Of a stretch of 64,000 nt of DNA, positions 44,874 to 53,120 are shown piece by piece. The notes beneath the pieces were generated by a model. The model was not told the origin of the DNA, did not search any database, and saw only the letters and a list, made by a program, of their open reading frames with translations. Both the position numbers and the translations under genes were made by a program. Positions within the stretch are counted from its first letter, which is position 1. Each line of letters begins with the position of its first letter. This DNA is from Bacteroidales bacterium (lineage in GTDB: Bacteria; Bacteroidota; Bacteroidia; Bacteroidales; PUMT01), in contig SLOE01000084.1 in assembly GCA_007132715.1 (NCBI GenBank), positions 1 to 64,000 of the forward strand, written 5' to 3'.

Positions 44874-46223
44874 ATGACAGCCAAAACTTCAATTGTGATT
44901 GCAAGGGAGTACCTGACCAGGGTCAGAAAAAAGTCATTCATTATCATGACCATAATCGGGCCCATCCTGTTTGCCGCGGTAATAATAGGTCCGGCCTGGT
45001 TTGCAACTCTGGAGGACAGGGAGGTCAGGGTTGTTGCAGTTATCGACAGCTCAAAGCTCTTTATCGGTCATCTGCCGGAAACCGATTACCTCAGATTCGA
45101 ATACCTTGAAAACACAACCGTCGAAGAACTGCGTGAAAATTTCGACGACACAGATTATTATGCTGTTCTGTATATAGCACATATAATTGCCTCCACCCCT
45201 TCGGCTGTACAGCTTATGTCCGACCGCCAGCCAGGCATGAATATAAGAATGCATATCGCAAATGCACTGGAAAAAGAGCTTGAAAGGCAAAAGCTTGCAG
45301 CATATGATATTGAAGATATCGACAGGATACTGGAGTCGGTCAGGACCCGGGTCAGTATCCGAACCATCATCTGGCAGGACGACGGTGGTGAGAAAGAGAG
45401 TTTTTCAGAACTGGCCATGATAGTCGGGTATGTCGGCGGTTTCCTTATCTACTTTTTTATCTTCCTTTTTGGCGCCCAGGTAATGAGGGGTGTCATTGAG
45501 GAGAAATCCAGCCGGGTGGTTGAGATCATTGTGTCTTCGATAAGGCCTTTTCAGCTTATGCTGGGTAAGATCGTGGGAATCGGTCTTGTGGGGCTGACCC
45601 AGTTCCTGCTTTGGGTAGTTCTCAGCTTTGTGCTGGTAGTAGTGTCACAGCAGCTTTTCTTTCCCGACATTGGCACCCCTTCATCAGAAACCGTGGTGGC
45701 TGAGGAACTTTTTACTTCAGGCACTCTGCAGCAATCACATCCGGTTGCAGATGATTCTCATGACAGGTTCGGCGAAATGTTCGCATCAATTTCGTCGATC
45801 AACTTTGGTGTCATGCTGCTTTCATTCCTGTTCTACTTCCTGGGAGGTTACCTTCTGTATGCTTCGCTCTTTGCTGCAATAGGATCGGCGGTTGACAACG
45901 AAACCGACACCCAGCAGTTCATGCTGCCGATAACAATTCCCCTGATCATCTCCATCATTGTGATGATGAATGCCATAATGAACCCGTACGGGCCGATCGC
46001 ATTCTGGTTCTCTTTAATCCCCTTCACATCGCCAATAATAATGATGGCAAGGATACCCTTTGGCGTGCCGTTTTGGGAGGTGGCTCTGTCGGCCGGCCTC
46101 CTTGTTGCCACTTTTATTTTTACCACCTGGCTGGCAGGGAAGATATACCGCACCGGCATCCTTATGTACGGCAAAAAAGTCAATTACAGGGAGCTGTGGA
46201 AATGGATCAGGTACACCGGCTGA
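44874..46223 (+). CDS. ABC transporter permease (NatB-like, ABC-2 type)
   Basis: 'TSIVIAREYLTRVRKKSFIIMTIIGPILFAAVI', 'GVIEEKSSRVVEIIVSSIRPFQLMLGKIVGIGLVGLTQFLLW'. Confidence 0.92.
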   Translation: MTAKTSIVIAREYLTRVRKKSFIIMTIIGPILFAAVIIGPAWFATLEDREVRVVAVIDSSKLFIGHLPETDYLRFEYLENTTVEELRENFDDTDYYAVLYIAHIIASTPSAVQLMSDRQPGMNIRMHIANALEKELERQKLAAYDIEDIDRILESVRTRVSIRTIIWQDDGGEKESFSELAMIVGYVGGFLIYFFIFLFGAQVMRGVIEEKSSRVVEIIVSSIRPFQLMLGKIVGIGLVGLTQFLLWVVLSFVLVVVSQQLFFPDIGTPSSETVVAEELFTSGTLQQSHPVADDSHDRFGEMFASISSINFGVMLLSFLFYFLGGYLLYASLFAAIGSAVDNETDTQQFMLPITIPLIISIIVMMNAIMNPYGPIAFWFSLIPFTSPIIMMARIPFGVPFWEVALSAGLLVATFIFTTWLAGKIYRTGILMYGKKVNYRELWKWIRYTG

Positions 46224-46241
46224 TCACTTTAACTATTATAA

Positions 46242-47180
46242 ATGATTTACGCAATACTCGACCTTGGCACAAATACTTTCAATCTGCTGATCATACAGAC
46301 AGGAGGGAACAAAACCAGGAAGATCCTGCTCAGCCGTAAGGAGCCTGTCAAACTTGGTGAAACCGGAATAACAAAAGGCATAATCAGCAAAAAGGCTTTT
46401 GACAGGGGCCTGAATGCCATAGAGAGGCATATGAAGCATATTCAGGACTATCAGGCTGATCACATCTATGCATATGCAACGTCGGCAATCCGCTCGGCCG
46501 GTAACGGACTTGAGTTTGTGCGTTTAGTGTACGAAAGGTTCAATATAGGGATACAGGTGATATCGGGCGACAAAGAGGCCGAACTTATCTACCGGGGTGT
46601 CCGGCAGGCCGTTAATATGGGCGATACTAAACACCTTGTACTCGATATTGGCGGCGGGAGCAATGAACTGATCATAGCAGACAGCAAGAATATCTACTGG
46701 AAACAAAGCTTCCCCTTGGGAATGGCAAGGCTGCTGGAACAGTTCAGACCATCCGACCCGGTAACGGAGGAAGAGATAAGAATATTTGAGAACCACTTCG
46801 AAAATTCACTGGAAAATTTTCTTGAAGCCGCCCGGGAACACAAACCTGAAATACTCATAGGCTCATCAGGAAGTTTCGACACCTTCAGAGCGCTCCTGGT
46901 ACCAGACGCTCAGACCCCGCCCGGAACCGACTCTCCTGCTTTCATCATCGATCCGGAAGATTTCCAGAAGCTGCACAGGCGTCTGCTGGAATCCAATTCC
47001 GCCGAAAGGCTGGAGATGGAAGGAATGGACCCCATGAGAGTTGAAATGATTGTTATTGCCGCCATTTTTGTTAATTTTATCGTCAGCCGCCTGGGTATAC
47101 GGACAATGATCCAGTCAGATTACTCCCTCAAGGAAGGGGCAGTATCGGAAATCATCGAAAGAAAGATACTGTCTGCATAG
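46242..47180 (+). CDS. Ppx/GppA-family phosphatase (exopolyphosphatase-like)
   Basis: 'YAILDLGTNTFNLLI', 'HIYAYATSAIRSAGNG', 'VLDIGGGSNELIIAD'. Confidence 0.93.
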   Translation: MIYAILDLGTNTFNLLIIQTGGNKTRKILLSRKEPVKLGETGITKGIISKKAFDRGLNAIERHMKHIQDYQADHIYAYATSAIRSAGNGLEFVRLVYERFNIGIQVISGDKEAELIYRGVRQAVNMGDTKHLVLDIGGGSNELIIADSKNIYWKQSFPLGMARLLEQFRPSDPVTEEEIRIFENHFENSLENFLEAAREHKPEILIGSSGSFDTFRALLVPDAQTPPGTDSPAFIIDPEDFQKLHRRLLESNSAERLEMEGMDPMRVEMIVIAAIFVNFIVSRLGIRTMIQSDYSLKEGAVSEIIERKILSA

Positions 47181-47221
47181 AAGCTATCCGGCACCCCGGC
47201 CAATTACAATACCGGTATACT

Positions 47222-48388
47222 ATGGCAAACATCCTTGTTATTGATGACGAAAAAAGCATCAGGAACTCCCTGAAGGAGGTGCTGGAATACGAAAAGCACA
47301 ATATTGACCTTTCGGCCGACGGTGAGGAGGGGCTGGAACTTTTCAGAAAGAACAAATATGATGTTGTACTTCTCGACATCAAAATGCCGGGTATTGACGG
47401 AATTGAAGTGCTGGACAAGATCATGGAAGAGGCCTCCGATATCCCGGTAATAATGATTTCCGGCCACGGCAATATCGATACTGCGGTAGAAGCTATCAAG
47501 AAGGGCGCCTATGATTTTATTGAAAAACCGCTTGACCTTAACAGGCTGCTGATAACCATAAGGAATGCGCTTGACAAATCAGATCTGATTACAGAGACCC
47601 GGGCACTTAAAAGAAAAGTGAGCAAGACCTGCGATATGGTGGGAGAATCCCCACCTATGCGTAAGGTAAAAGAGATGATCGACCGGGTTGCCCCCACCGA
47701 CGCCAGGGTCTTGATAACCGGCAGAAACGGAACTGGCAAAGAGTTGGTAGCCAGGTGGCTGCACGAAAAGAGCCATCGGGCATCGCAACCCTTTGTTGAG
47801 GTCAACTGTGCAGCAATCCCCTCCGAACTGATCGAGAGCGAGCTGTTCGGGCATGAAAAAGGCGCCTTCACCTCCGCCCACAAGGAGAGAAAGGGCAAGT
47901 TCGAACAGGCCAACAAGGGCACCATCTTCCTCGACGAGATAGGCGACATGAGCCTTGCGGCACAGGCAAAGGTACTCAGGGTACTCCAGGAAAACCGCCT
48001 CTCTCCTGTAGGCAGTGACAAGGATATAAAGGTCGATGTCAGGGTGATAGCAGCCACTAACAAGAACATGAAAGAGGAGATAGCGGCAAACCGTTTCAGG
48101 GAGGACCTCTACCACAGGCTGAGCGTAATTTTGATAAACGTACCCACACTGAACGAGCGTACCGAAGACATACCGTTGCTGGCTGAGCATTTCAACGAAC
48201 AGATTTGCAGCGAATACGGCATGCAGACAAAGGTGATAACCGAAGAGGCCGTTGCCGAGTTGCAGAAGATAACATGGACCGGCAACATAAGAGAATTCAG
48301 GAATGTGCTTGAGAGACTTATTATATTGTGCGACAAAGCGATAACAGCAGAAGATGTAGCAGCTTACTCCCAGCCCATCTCCAGGTAG
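47222..48388 (+). CDS. NtrC-family response regulator (REC + AAA+), lacking C-terminal Fis HTH
   Basis: REC 'ILVIDDEKSIRNSL...DVVLLDIKMPGIDG'; AAA+ 'GRNGTGKELVARWLHEKS', 'ESELFGHEKGAFTSAHKERKGKFE', 'GTIFLDEIGDM'; ends after AAA+ lid. Confidence 0.93.
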   Translation: MANILVIDDEKSIRNSLKEVLEYEKHNIDLSADGEEGLELFRKNKYDVVLLDIKMPGIDGIEVLDKIMEEASDIPVIMISGHGNIDTAVEAIKKGAYDFIEKPLDLNRLLITIRNALDKSDLITETRALKRKVSKTCDMVGESPPMRKVKEMIDRVAPTDARVLITGRNGTGKELVARWLHEKSHRASQPFVEVNCAAIPSELIESELFGHEKGAFTSAHKERKGKFEQANKGTIFLDEIGDMSLAAQAKVLRVLQENRLSPVGSDKDIKVDVRVIAATNKNMKEEIAANRFREDLYHRLSVILINVPTLNERTEDIPLLAEHFNEQICSEYGMQTKVITEEAVAELQKITWTGNIREFRNVLERLIILCDKAITAEDVAAYSQPISR

Positions 48389-48428
48389 GCCGGCAGGCGG
48401 CGATCCGGTTACCGGAAAAACAGACTAT

Positions 48429-49871
48429 ATGAGAACCGAAAAGGATTTTCTCGGCGAAAAAGAGCTGCCCCAGGATGCCCTTTACGGCATTCACTCTGCA
48501 AGGGCGGTTGAGAACTTCCCCTGCGAGATGCCATTCCATACCGAATGGTACCGTGCAATGGGACTTACCAAGCTTGCATGTTACCGTACATGCCGTTCCT
48601 TCATCAGGGCCGCCACCGGAAAATACGGCAGGATACCCGGAGCCGTCGCCGCAGTGAGCGAAGAAATTCTTGACAACCTTGAGGCATCCGCGACCGAAGT
48701 GGCGGCCGGCAAACATTCCGGCCATTTCATCGTACCTGCCATACAGGGAGGCGCTGGCACCAGCATAAACATGAATGTCAACGAGATCATCGCCAATGCC
48801 GCACTTGTCAGGATGGGCTCCCTTCCGGGGAATTACACGCTGATCGACCCCATCGAACACGCCAACATTTACCAGAGCACCAACGATGTGGTACCTACTG
48901 CACTCAGGGTTGCTGTAATGAAGCTGCTCCTGGAGCTCGAAGAGCGTATAAACGGACTGCGGGCATCGGTCGAAAAAGCCGAAACCCTTCACCGGGGAAG
49001 TATCCGTATTGCCTACACGCAGATGCAGGCAGCGGTACCGTCTTCATGGGGAATGCTGCTGGGGGCATATAATGAGGCTTTATCGAGGGACTGGTGGAGG
49101 GTGTCGAAATGCATCGAGAGGATAAAAACCGTTAACCTGGGAGGCAGTGCAGCAGGTACGGGGATTGCCGTGCCCAGGTACTTCATCATGGAAGTGGTGC
49201 CCGAACTGCAGAGGCTTACCGGACTGCCCGTTGCCCGGAGCGAGAACATGCCCGATGCCACATCAAACCACGACAGCCTTGTCGAGGTGCATGCCATCAT
49301 CAAGTCCTGCGCAGTCAATTTCGAAAAGATGGTCGCCGACCTTCGCCTTCTTGCATCCGACGTTGCAGGCAGCGGCGAGGTTACCCTGCCAGACCTGCAG
49401 GCCGGAAGCTCGGTAATGCCCGGTAAGGTTAACCCCGTCATTCCCGAATTTGTGATAAGCGCCTCCCGCAAGGTATATGCCAATGACCAGCTAATCACCT
49501 CGCTTGCCGCTTCCGGATGCCTTGACCTTAACGCATATATACCCCTGATTGGGCATGCTCTGATCGAAAGTCTTAAACTGCTTATCGCAGCAGCAGAATC
49601 AATGACCGGCAAGCTTTTTGGAAAGCTGGCCATAGACGGGCGGGTGTCCGAAGCCAGGCTTCTCGCCAGCCCATCGGTAACCACCGCCCTTGTGCCTTTC
49701 ATAGGCTATAACAGCGCCGGACGGCTTGCGGCACTCATGAAGGAGAAGGGTATTGACATTTACGCGGCAAACGACGAACTTCAGCTGATCGACCGGGAAC
49801 GGCTGGCAGGGATACTGAAACCTTCAAATCTCCTCAAAACAGGATTCTCGCTCGACGACCTGACCGGCTGA
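48429..49871 (+). CDS. aspA: Aspartate ammonia-lyase
   Basis: 'EKDFLGEKELPQDALYGIHSARAVENFP', 'QSTNDVVPTALRVA', 'GSSVMPGKVNPVIPEFV'. Confidence 0.88.
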   Translation: MRTEKDFLGEKELPQDALYGIHSARAVENFPCEMPFHTEWYRAMGLTKLACYRTCRSFIRAATGKYGRIPGAVAAVSEEILDNLEASATEVAAGKHSGHFIVPAIQGGAGTSINMNVNEIIANAALVRMGSLPGNYTLIDPIEHANIYQSTNDVVPTALRVAVMKLLLELEERINGLRASVEKAETLHRGSIRIAYTQMQAAVPSSWGMLLGAYNEALSRDWWRVSKCIERIKTVNLGGSAAGTGIAVPRYFIMEVVPELQRLTGLPVARSENMPDATSNHDSLVEVHAIIKSCAVNFEKMVADLRLLASDVAGSGEVTLPDLQAGSSVMPGKVNPVIPEFVISASRKVYANDQLITSLAASGCLDLNAYIPLIGHALIESLKLLIAAAESMTGKLFGKLAIDGRVSEARLLASPSVTTALVPFIGYNSAGRLAALMKEKGIDIYAANDELQLIDRERLAGILKPSNLLKTGFSLDDLTG

Positions 49872-49893
49872 CCTTGCCGTGGCGTAAAGCCGG

Positions 49894-50023
49894 CTGTCAA
49901 CAGCAGCTTGCGGCAGCCCCGGCTGCTCCACTGCAAGGATGATCTTTCCGTAAAGCATACTGCCAACTGTCAACAGCAACTTGCGGCAGCCCCGGCTGCT
50001 CCACTGCAAGGATGATCTTTCCG
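49894..50023. repeat. Two-copy 73-bp-period intergenic repeat with hairpin potential
   Basis: 'ctgtcaacagc(a/g)(a/g)cttgcggcagccccggctgctccactgcaaggatgatctttccg' at 49894-49950 and 49967-50023. Confidence 0.9.
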
Positions 50024-50073
50024 CAGCAGGGACCGAGGAAACATGTTTCAGTTTTTTTCTTTAGTTTTGGAAA

Positions 50074-50988
50074 ATGCAAAGGCTTTTCCGCATCCTTCTC
50101 TACCTTTCGCTGCTTTTCTTTGCCTGGTACCTGTACCGTGCCGAATATATCGTTTTCAAGGGCCTGTCCCCTGACCCGTTGCTGCTTACGCTTTCTTTGC
50201 TTCTGCTTTTTGCAGGCTTTGTGACAGGAGGAGTAAGCTGGGCAGCTGCCATGCGGCAGGAAGGCCACCAGGCAGGAATCGTAAAGGCGGTCATATCGCA
50301 CGGATTGTATATATTCTCAAAATATATCCCCGGGAAGTTCTGGGTCATACTGGGCCGCGCATCATACATCAGTTCAGGAAAACGACATATGAAGCAACTG
50401 TCGCTTGCATCACTGCAGGAGCAGTTACTGTTTGTCTGGTGGGGAATGATCCTGAGCCTGCCGCCAACATTCCTTATCCTGAAGAGACCATGGGTCGGGA
50501 TCATTATTTTCGGGGTACTGCTGCTTCTTTCATTCCTGTTGTTCTCGGGGTGGTTCCACAGGATCTTCAGGCGGGTTCTGGAGAGGGTGCTGAAAAAAGA
50601 GTTCAGTTTCAGGCCGATGAAAGGCTCCTTTTTTTTGAAGGTCAGCATCCCTGTCCTGGTTTTCTGGCTGCTGTGGTCAGCCGGATTCTGGCTGCTGCTG
50701 CTTTCAATACATGGAGATGGAGGTCCGTTAACTGTTGGCAGTGCAGGTCCGCTTGCAGCGCTGATCTGGCCCGCAGCCATGACCTACGGTTTTGTGATTG
50801 TTATCCTGCCGGCCGGTATTGGTGTCAGGGAAGGAATCCTTGTCTCATTCCTTGTCGCCGGTGGCATGGAACCCCAGAGTGCAGTCACATTCTCAGTCAT
50901 CTCACGCTTCTGGTTCGTTACAGGCGAAGTATTCCTTTTCCTTCTTGCTGCCTCAATGAAGGTACTTGCCACCGGCCAATCCGGTTAA
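50074..50988 (+). CDS. Lysylphosphatidylglycerol synthase TM-region / UPF0104-like (flippase-like) membrane protein
   Basis: Multi-TM; 'SWAAAMRQEGHQAGIVKAVISHGLYIFSKYIPGKFWVILGRASYI', 'ILPAGIGVREGILVSFL'. Confidence 0.75.
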   Translation: MQRLFRILLYLSLLFFAWYLYRAEYIVFKGLSPDPLLLTLSLLLLFAGFVTGGVSWAAAMRQEGHQAGIVKAVISHGLYIFSKYIPGKFWVILGRASYISSGKRHMKQLSLASLQEQLLFVWWGMILSLPPTFLILKRPWVGIIIFGVLLLLSFLLFSGWFHRIFRRVLERVLKKEFSFRPMKGSFFLKVSIPVLVFWLLWSAGFWLLLLSIHGDGGPLTVGSAGPLAALIWPAAMTYGFVIVILPAGIGVREGILVSFLVAGGMEPQSAVTFSVISRFWFVTGEVFLFLLAASMKVLATGQSG

Positions 50989-51009
50989 CAATGAACCCGG
51001 AAAAACAGT

Positions 51010-51143
51010 CCGCCGGGGAGATTGCGAAGATGCACCCAATGGGGAAATTTCCACGAGGAGAGGCTGATAAAAACCAATCCGATGAGGAATCTTCCCGCCG
51101 GAGCGGTTGCGAAGATCAACCCCTCAGTGAAAGGTTTTTTCTT
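51010..51143. repeat. Degenerate intergenic repeat, about three units of 41-45 bp
   Basis: Units begin CGCCGGGGAGATTGCGAAGAT (51011), CACGAGGAGAGGCTGATAAAA (51052), CGCCGGAGCGGTTGCGAAGAT (51096); units 1 and 3 are clearly related, unit 2 more diverged. Confidence 0.55.
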
Positions 51144-51151
51144 GCTTCCGG

Positions 51152-51577
51152 TCAGAGTTGAACGGTTAGCACATTGTCCTCCCGGGCAATTGTATATCTT
51201 TTTACCGCAGTTGATGCAGGGCCCTCCACTACGGAACCGTCTGCCGCAAATATCGACCCATGGCACGGACAGGGGAAATTGCCGTTTGAGTGATTGTAGG
51301 TTATCTGACAGCCGTTATGCGTACATACGGCGGACAAGGCAACAAACTGGTCATTCCCGATATTTGCAATGATAATATTATTAATGACAACAGCATTCCC
51401 AGCCGTGTTCAGCAGTGTGTAATCCTGGGAATCCAGATCGATAACGATGTTATTTCCGTTACCGTCAGGAGGATCAATATCATTATCATCATCCTTGCTG
51501 CACGAGACAACGGTAAGGGGAATTACAACAGCAGCGCCTGCCTGCATGGTTCTTAACAAAAACTCTCTTCTTTGCAT
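51152..51577 (-). CDS. Rieske [2Fe-2S] domain protein with N-terminal RR/lipobox export signal
   Basis: 'MQRREFLLRTMQAGAAVVIPLTVVSCSKDDDN'; 'CTHNGCQITYNHSNGNFPCPCHGSIFAADGSVVEGPA'. Confidence 0.92.
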   Translation of the reverse strand: MQRREFLLRTMQAGAAVVIPLTVVSCSKDDDNDIDPPDGNGNNIVIDLDSQDYTLLNTAGNAVVINNIIIANIGNDQFVALSAVCTHNGCQITYNHSNGNFPCPCHGSIFAADGSVVEGPASTAVKRYTIAREDNVLTVQL

Positions 51578-51623
51578 GATTTGTATTCTAAGTTAAACAT
51601 CCCTGAAAGACTCTCCGAAAAAA

Positions 51624-52487
51624 TCATAAATAAAAAACACGTGTAATAGTGAACCCGAAAAATATATCGCCTTCTTGCCACTGCCCCGTTGTATTTACAA
51701 GCCAGGCCTTATCAGCTATCCCCTGGGTATTGGAAAAGAAAAGCTGAAAAACATGGCCGCCTGTTTCTATGTCAAAACCAACTGACAGCGGATTGGTGCG
51801 GTTAACACCATCATCGATGATTGAGGGAATATATTCGATGTTCAGGTGGGTCATCGGGGTCAGCCTGACCCTTGTTGCGGCTCCGAGTGAAAAATGATTT
51901 ACAGCAGACATGGTCTCGGGCAGATAGCTGCTTCTTAACAAAATGGAGCTGATTTGCAGTGAAAAAAGTTCTGAAAACTTCCTGCTCACCATAAGGCTGT
52001 GTATAAAACTCGTTTTGTCAAGGAAGTTGTCATGCTGTTCGGGGTAAATGTTGCGTATTGTCGCCTGCGAGGCAGCCGCGTAGTAGGTAAGGCTGAAGGG
52101 GTACCGGAGCCTTCCTTCCTGGGTGATCAATCTCGCCTTAAGATAACCGTCCCAGTTTTTCTGGAATGTGCTGCGCCCCATACCGGCAGCCAGCCATGAA
52201 TTTATCCCGTAATCCAGTCCCAGCCGTATGGTTGCCATATCCAGCCCGAACATATTGTAAAAGCCCCTCTGAACGTTCCCGAAACGGTGACCTACGGTAA
52301 ATGCAAGCTCACCGGGATAAGGATTCTCGACCGATTGCATATTAACAATACGGGTGCTTCTGAAAGTCTTGAGAGGCAGGCTGACAACATCATCCCATCC
52401 CCCAAACTCATCAAACATGTTGTCTGTTATCTGGGCTGTAAGCAATGTACCTGTCAGCAACAAGGTTAATACAGCAAATGTCTTCAT
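51624..52487 (-). CDS. DUF5777-like beta-barrel protein
   Basis: Signal peptide 'MKTFAVLTLLLTGTLLTAQ'; 'FRSTRIVNMQSVENPYPGELAFTVGHRFG...IRLGLDYGINSWLAAGMG'; ORF runs to 52499 with TTG start. Confidence 0.75.
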   Translation of the reverse strand: MKTFAVLTLLLTGTLLTAQITDNMFDEFGGWDDVVSLPLKTFRSTRIVNMQSVENPYPGELAFTVGHRFGNVQRGFYNMFGLDMATIRLGLDYGINSWLAAGMGRSTFQKNWDGYLKARLITQEGRLRYPFSLTYYAAASQATIRNIYPEQHDNFLDKTSFIHSLMVSRKFSELFSLQISSILLRSSYLPETMSAVNHFSLGAATRVRLTPMTHLNIEYIPSIIDDGVNRTNPLSVGFDIETGGHVFQLFFSNTQGIADKAWLVNTTGQWQEGDIFFGFTITRVFYL

Positions 52488-52495
52488 AGAAATAT

Positions 52496-53047
52496 TCAAT
52501 TTACCGGAGCCAGCCTTATATCCACTGTAACCTCTACGACTTCGGCGATGTTGCGGACCAGCATCCTGGGAATTCTGATATCATAATCTTCCAGGCTTAC
52601 AGGAAAAACCGCACGGCATACATAATGCGGACCCGACCTTCTGAACGACCCGGCAACCGCAACCTCGTTGGTAACACCACGTATGGTCATGTTTCCCCTT
52701 ACGGTAACTTCATCGGGGTAACCATCTTCGGCAAATTCATCAAAACCCTCAATATATCCATCAAACCTGGCTTCGGGATAATTATGCGACTCCATGTAGT
52801 TTTCATTGAAATGCTTCTGCATGAGAGACTTTCTGAACTGAAAATCCTCAATCCTCATTCTGACTGCGATCTCTCCCGAGGAATTGTCAAGAAGAGCCTG
52901 AACCCTGCTGTTTACAGCCTCTATATCCTCAATCGGAGCTGAAGAAAAAAAGGATATCTTTCCTTCCCGGGTAAAATGCGTGATTTGAGCAATTCCGGAA
53001 AAGGAGATTGTTATGATAAGGGCAACTATAGAAACTATTGTCTTCAT
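52496..53047 (-). CDS. YceI-family protein
   Basis: Signal peptide 'MKTIVSIVALIITISFSGIAQ'; 'EGKISFFSSAPIEDIEAVNSRVQALLD...NENYMESHNYPEARFDGYI'; ORF runs to 53098. Confidence 0.87.
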   Translation of the reverse strand: MKTIVSIVALIITISFSGIAQITHFTREGKISFFSSAPIEDIEAVNSRVQALLDNSSGEIAVRMRIEDFQFRKSLMQKHFNENYMESHNYPEARFDGYIEGFDEFAEDGYPDEVTVRGNMTIRGVTNEVAVAGSFRRSGPHYVCRAVFPVSLEDYDIRIPRMLVRNIAEVVEVTVDIRLAPVN

Positions 53048-53120
53048 GCCGGTTTTTATCAAGTAACAAATCTGCTGGCAGCTTTGTTTAACCGGCAAAA
53101 AAAAAGTTAACAGCCAGAAT

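Noticed and set aside
49824-50301. Minus ORFs with repeated 'AVEQPGLPQAAVDS' (49824-50009, 49897-50301)
   Set aside because: Translation of the intergenic 73-bp repeat; not a conserved protein.
49894-51143. Possible CRISPR-like arrays
   Set aside because: Only 2-3 copies, no uniform spacers, no cas genes; repeats are contiguous or degenerate.
50985-51266. 93-aa minus ORF 'GLIFATAPAGRFLIGLVFISL'
   Set aside because: Translation of a degenerate intergenic repeat that overlaps the Rieske gene 3' end.
52001-52100. Possible tRNA or small RNA signals in short intergenic gaps across the window
   Set aside because: No cloverleaf with GTTCRANNC T-loop and matching acceptor stem found by eye; a tRNAscan/Infernal run would be decisive.
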